Assembly (NCBI GenBank): GCA_001579985.1
Contig: LRSR01005696.1
Location: 1-21,447, forward strand
Length of the DNA: 21,447 nucleotides
Direction of reading: 5' to 3'
DNA from: Hypsibius dujardini
Taxonomy: Eukaryota > Tardigrada > Eutardigrada > Parachela > Hypsibiidae
Part shown: piece by piece, positions 20,908 to 21,447 of the stretch
How positions within the stretch are numbered: the first letter of the stretch is position 1
How the letters are laid out: each line of letters begins with the position of its first letter
Position numbers and translations under genes: made by a program
The notes under the pieces: model-generated
The model's database searches: none
Told to the model about the DNA's origin: nothing
The model's input: the letters and a program-made list of their open reading frames with translations, nothing else

Positions 20908-21312
20908 ATGCTACTGCATGGATGCCCAGCCACGTATCACGTGTGGAATCGCCTTGTGGGCAAGGCGACCGATTACGTGGGGCGTACGTGGAACGGCTGG
21001 CTCAGTGTTAAATGGCATGGATTGGGTGCTAAAAGGTTGTGCAGCGACTGCAGTGATCGCCCATTTTGTCCCTTCGGTATCTTACTGTACTTACAACACG
21101 GAAACGCATCGTACGGTACTCGTAATACTAATGCATCCATTAACTGGTCTGTGGGGATTAATGGATCGAGTGGTGATACACAAGCCGGCCTATCGATCGA
21201 GGAGCTGCCCTCTGCCTCATTAATTCGCGCATATCACCGTTCCAAGTGTCAATCGATGAACACGAGGAATGAGGACGTCCAGAGATTTATTACACGATAT
21301 ACGAGTACCTGA
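20908..21312 (+). CDS. Unassigned open frame, 134 codons (doubtful)
   Basis: It starts with ATG and stays open for 134 residues, overlapping a 144-residue frame (20789-21223) in another phase. I recognise no domain. The protein is Cys/Trp-rich at the start and Asn/Ser-rich in the middle. The open frames may result from chance or from palindromic sequence. It could also be part of a gene that is divergent from STT3B and continues past the window. Confidence 0.15.
   Translation: MLLHGCPATYHVWNRLVGKATDYVGRTWNGWLSVKWHGLGAKRLCSDCSDRPFCPFGILLYLQHGNASYGTRNTNASINWSVGINGSSGDTQAGLSIEELPSASLIRAYHRSKCQSMNTRNEDVQRFITRYTST
20926..21000. repeat. Inverted repeat with an internal perfect hairpin
   Basis: CGCCTTG (20950-20956), loop TGGG, CAAGGCG (20961-20967) is a perfect 7-bp stem. 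Around it, CCAGCCACGTA (20926-20936) pairs with TACGT (20985-20989) and GGCTGG (20995-21000) with a small bulge. The role is unknown. Confidence 0.6.
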
Positions 21313-21447
21313 TCTGATGCGCTGCCGGGAAAGCCGGTGTTCGGTTCAGAGCTACATTCAGCGATCCAGGCAGAAGTTTAGTTATTATCGATCTAGTAGC
21401 AATTCCTTCCAACATCAAAAGGAATACAATTTAAATTAAAAATTATT

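Larger units (their letters stand above)
20527..21447. other. Upstream region of STT3B; no supported gene
   Basis: The first part is AT-rich flank of STT3B with a probable untranslated splice site at 20538-20539. From about 20880 the base composition rises to exon-like GC and two plus-strand frames stay open (20789-21223 and 20908-21312), but neither shows a known domain. A strong hairpin lies at 20950-20967. Confidence 0.45.

Overview
This is a compact animal (metazoan) nuclear window. Introns are mostly 60-400 bases with GT-AG ends, and five multi-exon genes lie in about 20 kb. The animal character comes from a CYLD-family CAP-Gly protein, a malectin, an STT3B-type oligosaccharyltransferase subunit and an SLC16-type transporter. 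The gene density would fit a small-genome invertebrate such as a sponge or another early-branching or miniaturised lineage. The sequence alone does not fix the phylum. All exon boundaries were placed by eye from splice sites, reading phase and family conservation. For the four best-defined genes every junction keeps the frame.

Plus strand, 1-7435. Bases 457-4225 encode a CYLD-family N-terminus followed by six CAP-Gly-like domains with no USP protease. Bases 5032-7435 encode an RWD plus RING1-IBR-RING2 (RBR) ubiquitin ligase close to RNF14. The first secure ligase exon has no start codon of its own, and the stretch before it has no canonical poly(A) signal. A plausible in-phase donor at 4208, inside the last CAP-Gly exon, would join both into one protein of about 1388 residues. 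That would be a CYLD-type scaffold carrying an E3 ligase where CYLD carries a deubiquitinase. This is the most exciting possibility in the window, and it needs transcript evidence.

Minus strand, 20526 down to 8023, four genes head to tail: STT3B (catalytic subunit of the ER N-glycosylation complex, 776 aa), malectin (ER lectin for glucosylated N-glycans, 302 aa), an SLC16/MCT-like transporter (498 aa) and a threonine aldolase (422 aa, possibly mitochondrial). STT3B and malectin work in the same ER quality-control step and are only 426 bases apart.

Repeats: a 1169-bp element with terminal inverted repeats lies in malectin intron 2, with an internal ATTACG array and a 47/48-bp tandem duplication. 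A 208-bp MITE-like element lies in intron 1 of the transporter. TGTC/GACA tetranucleotide tracts occur in introns of four of the genes. The last 900 bases (20527-21447) hold the upstream region of STT3B, a strong hairpin and two overlapping unassigned reading frames.
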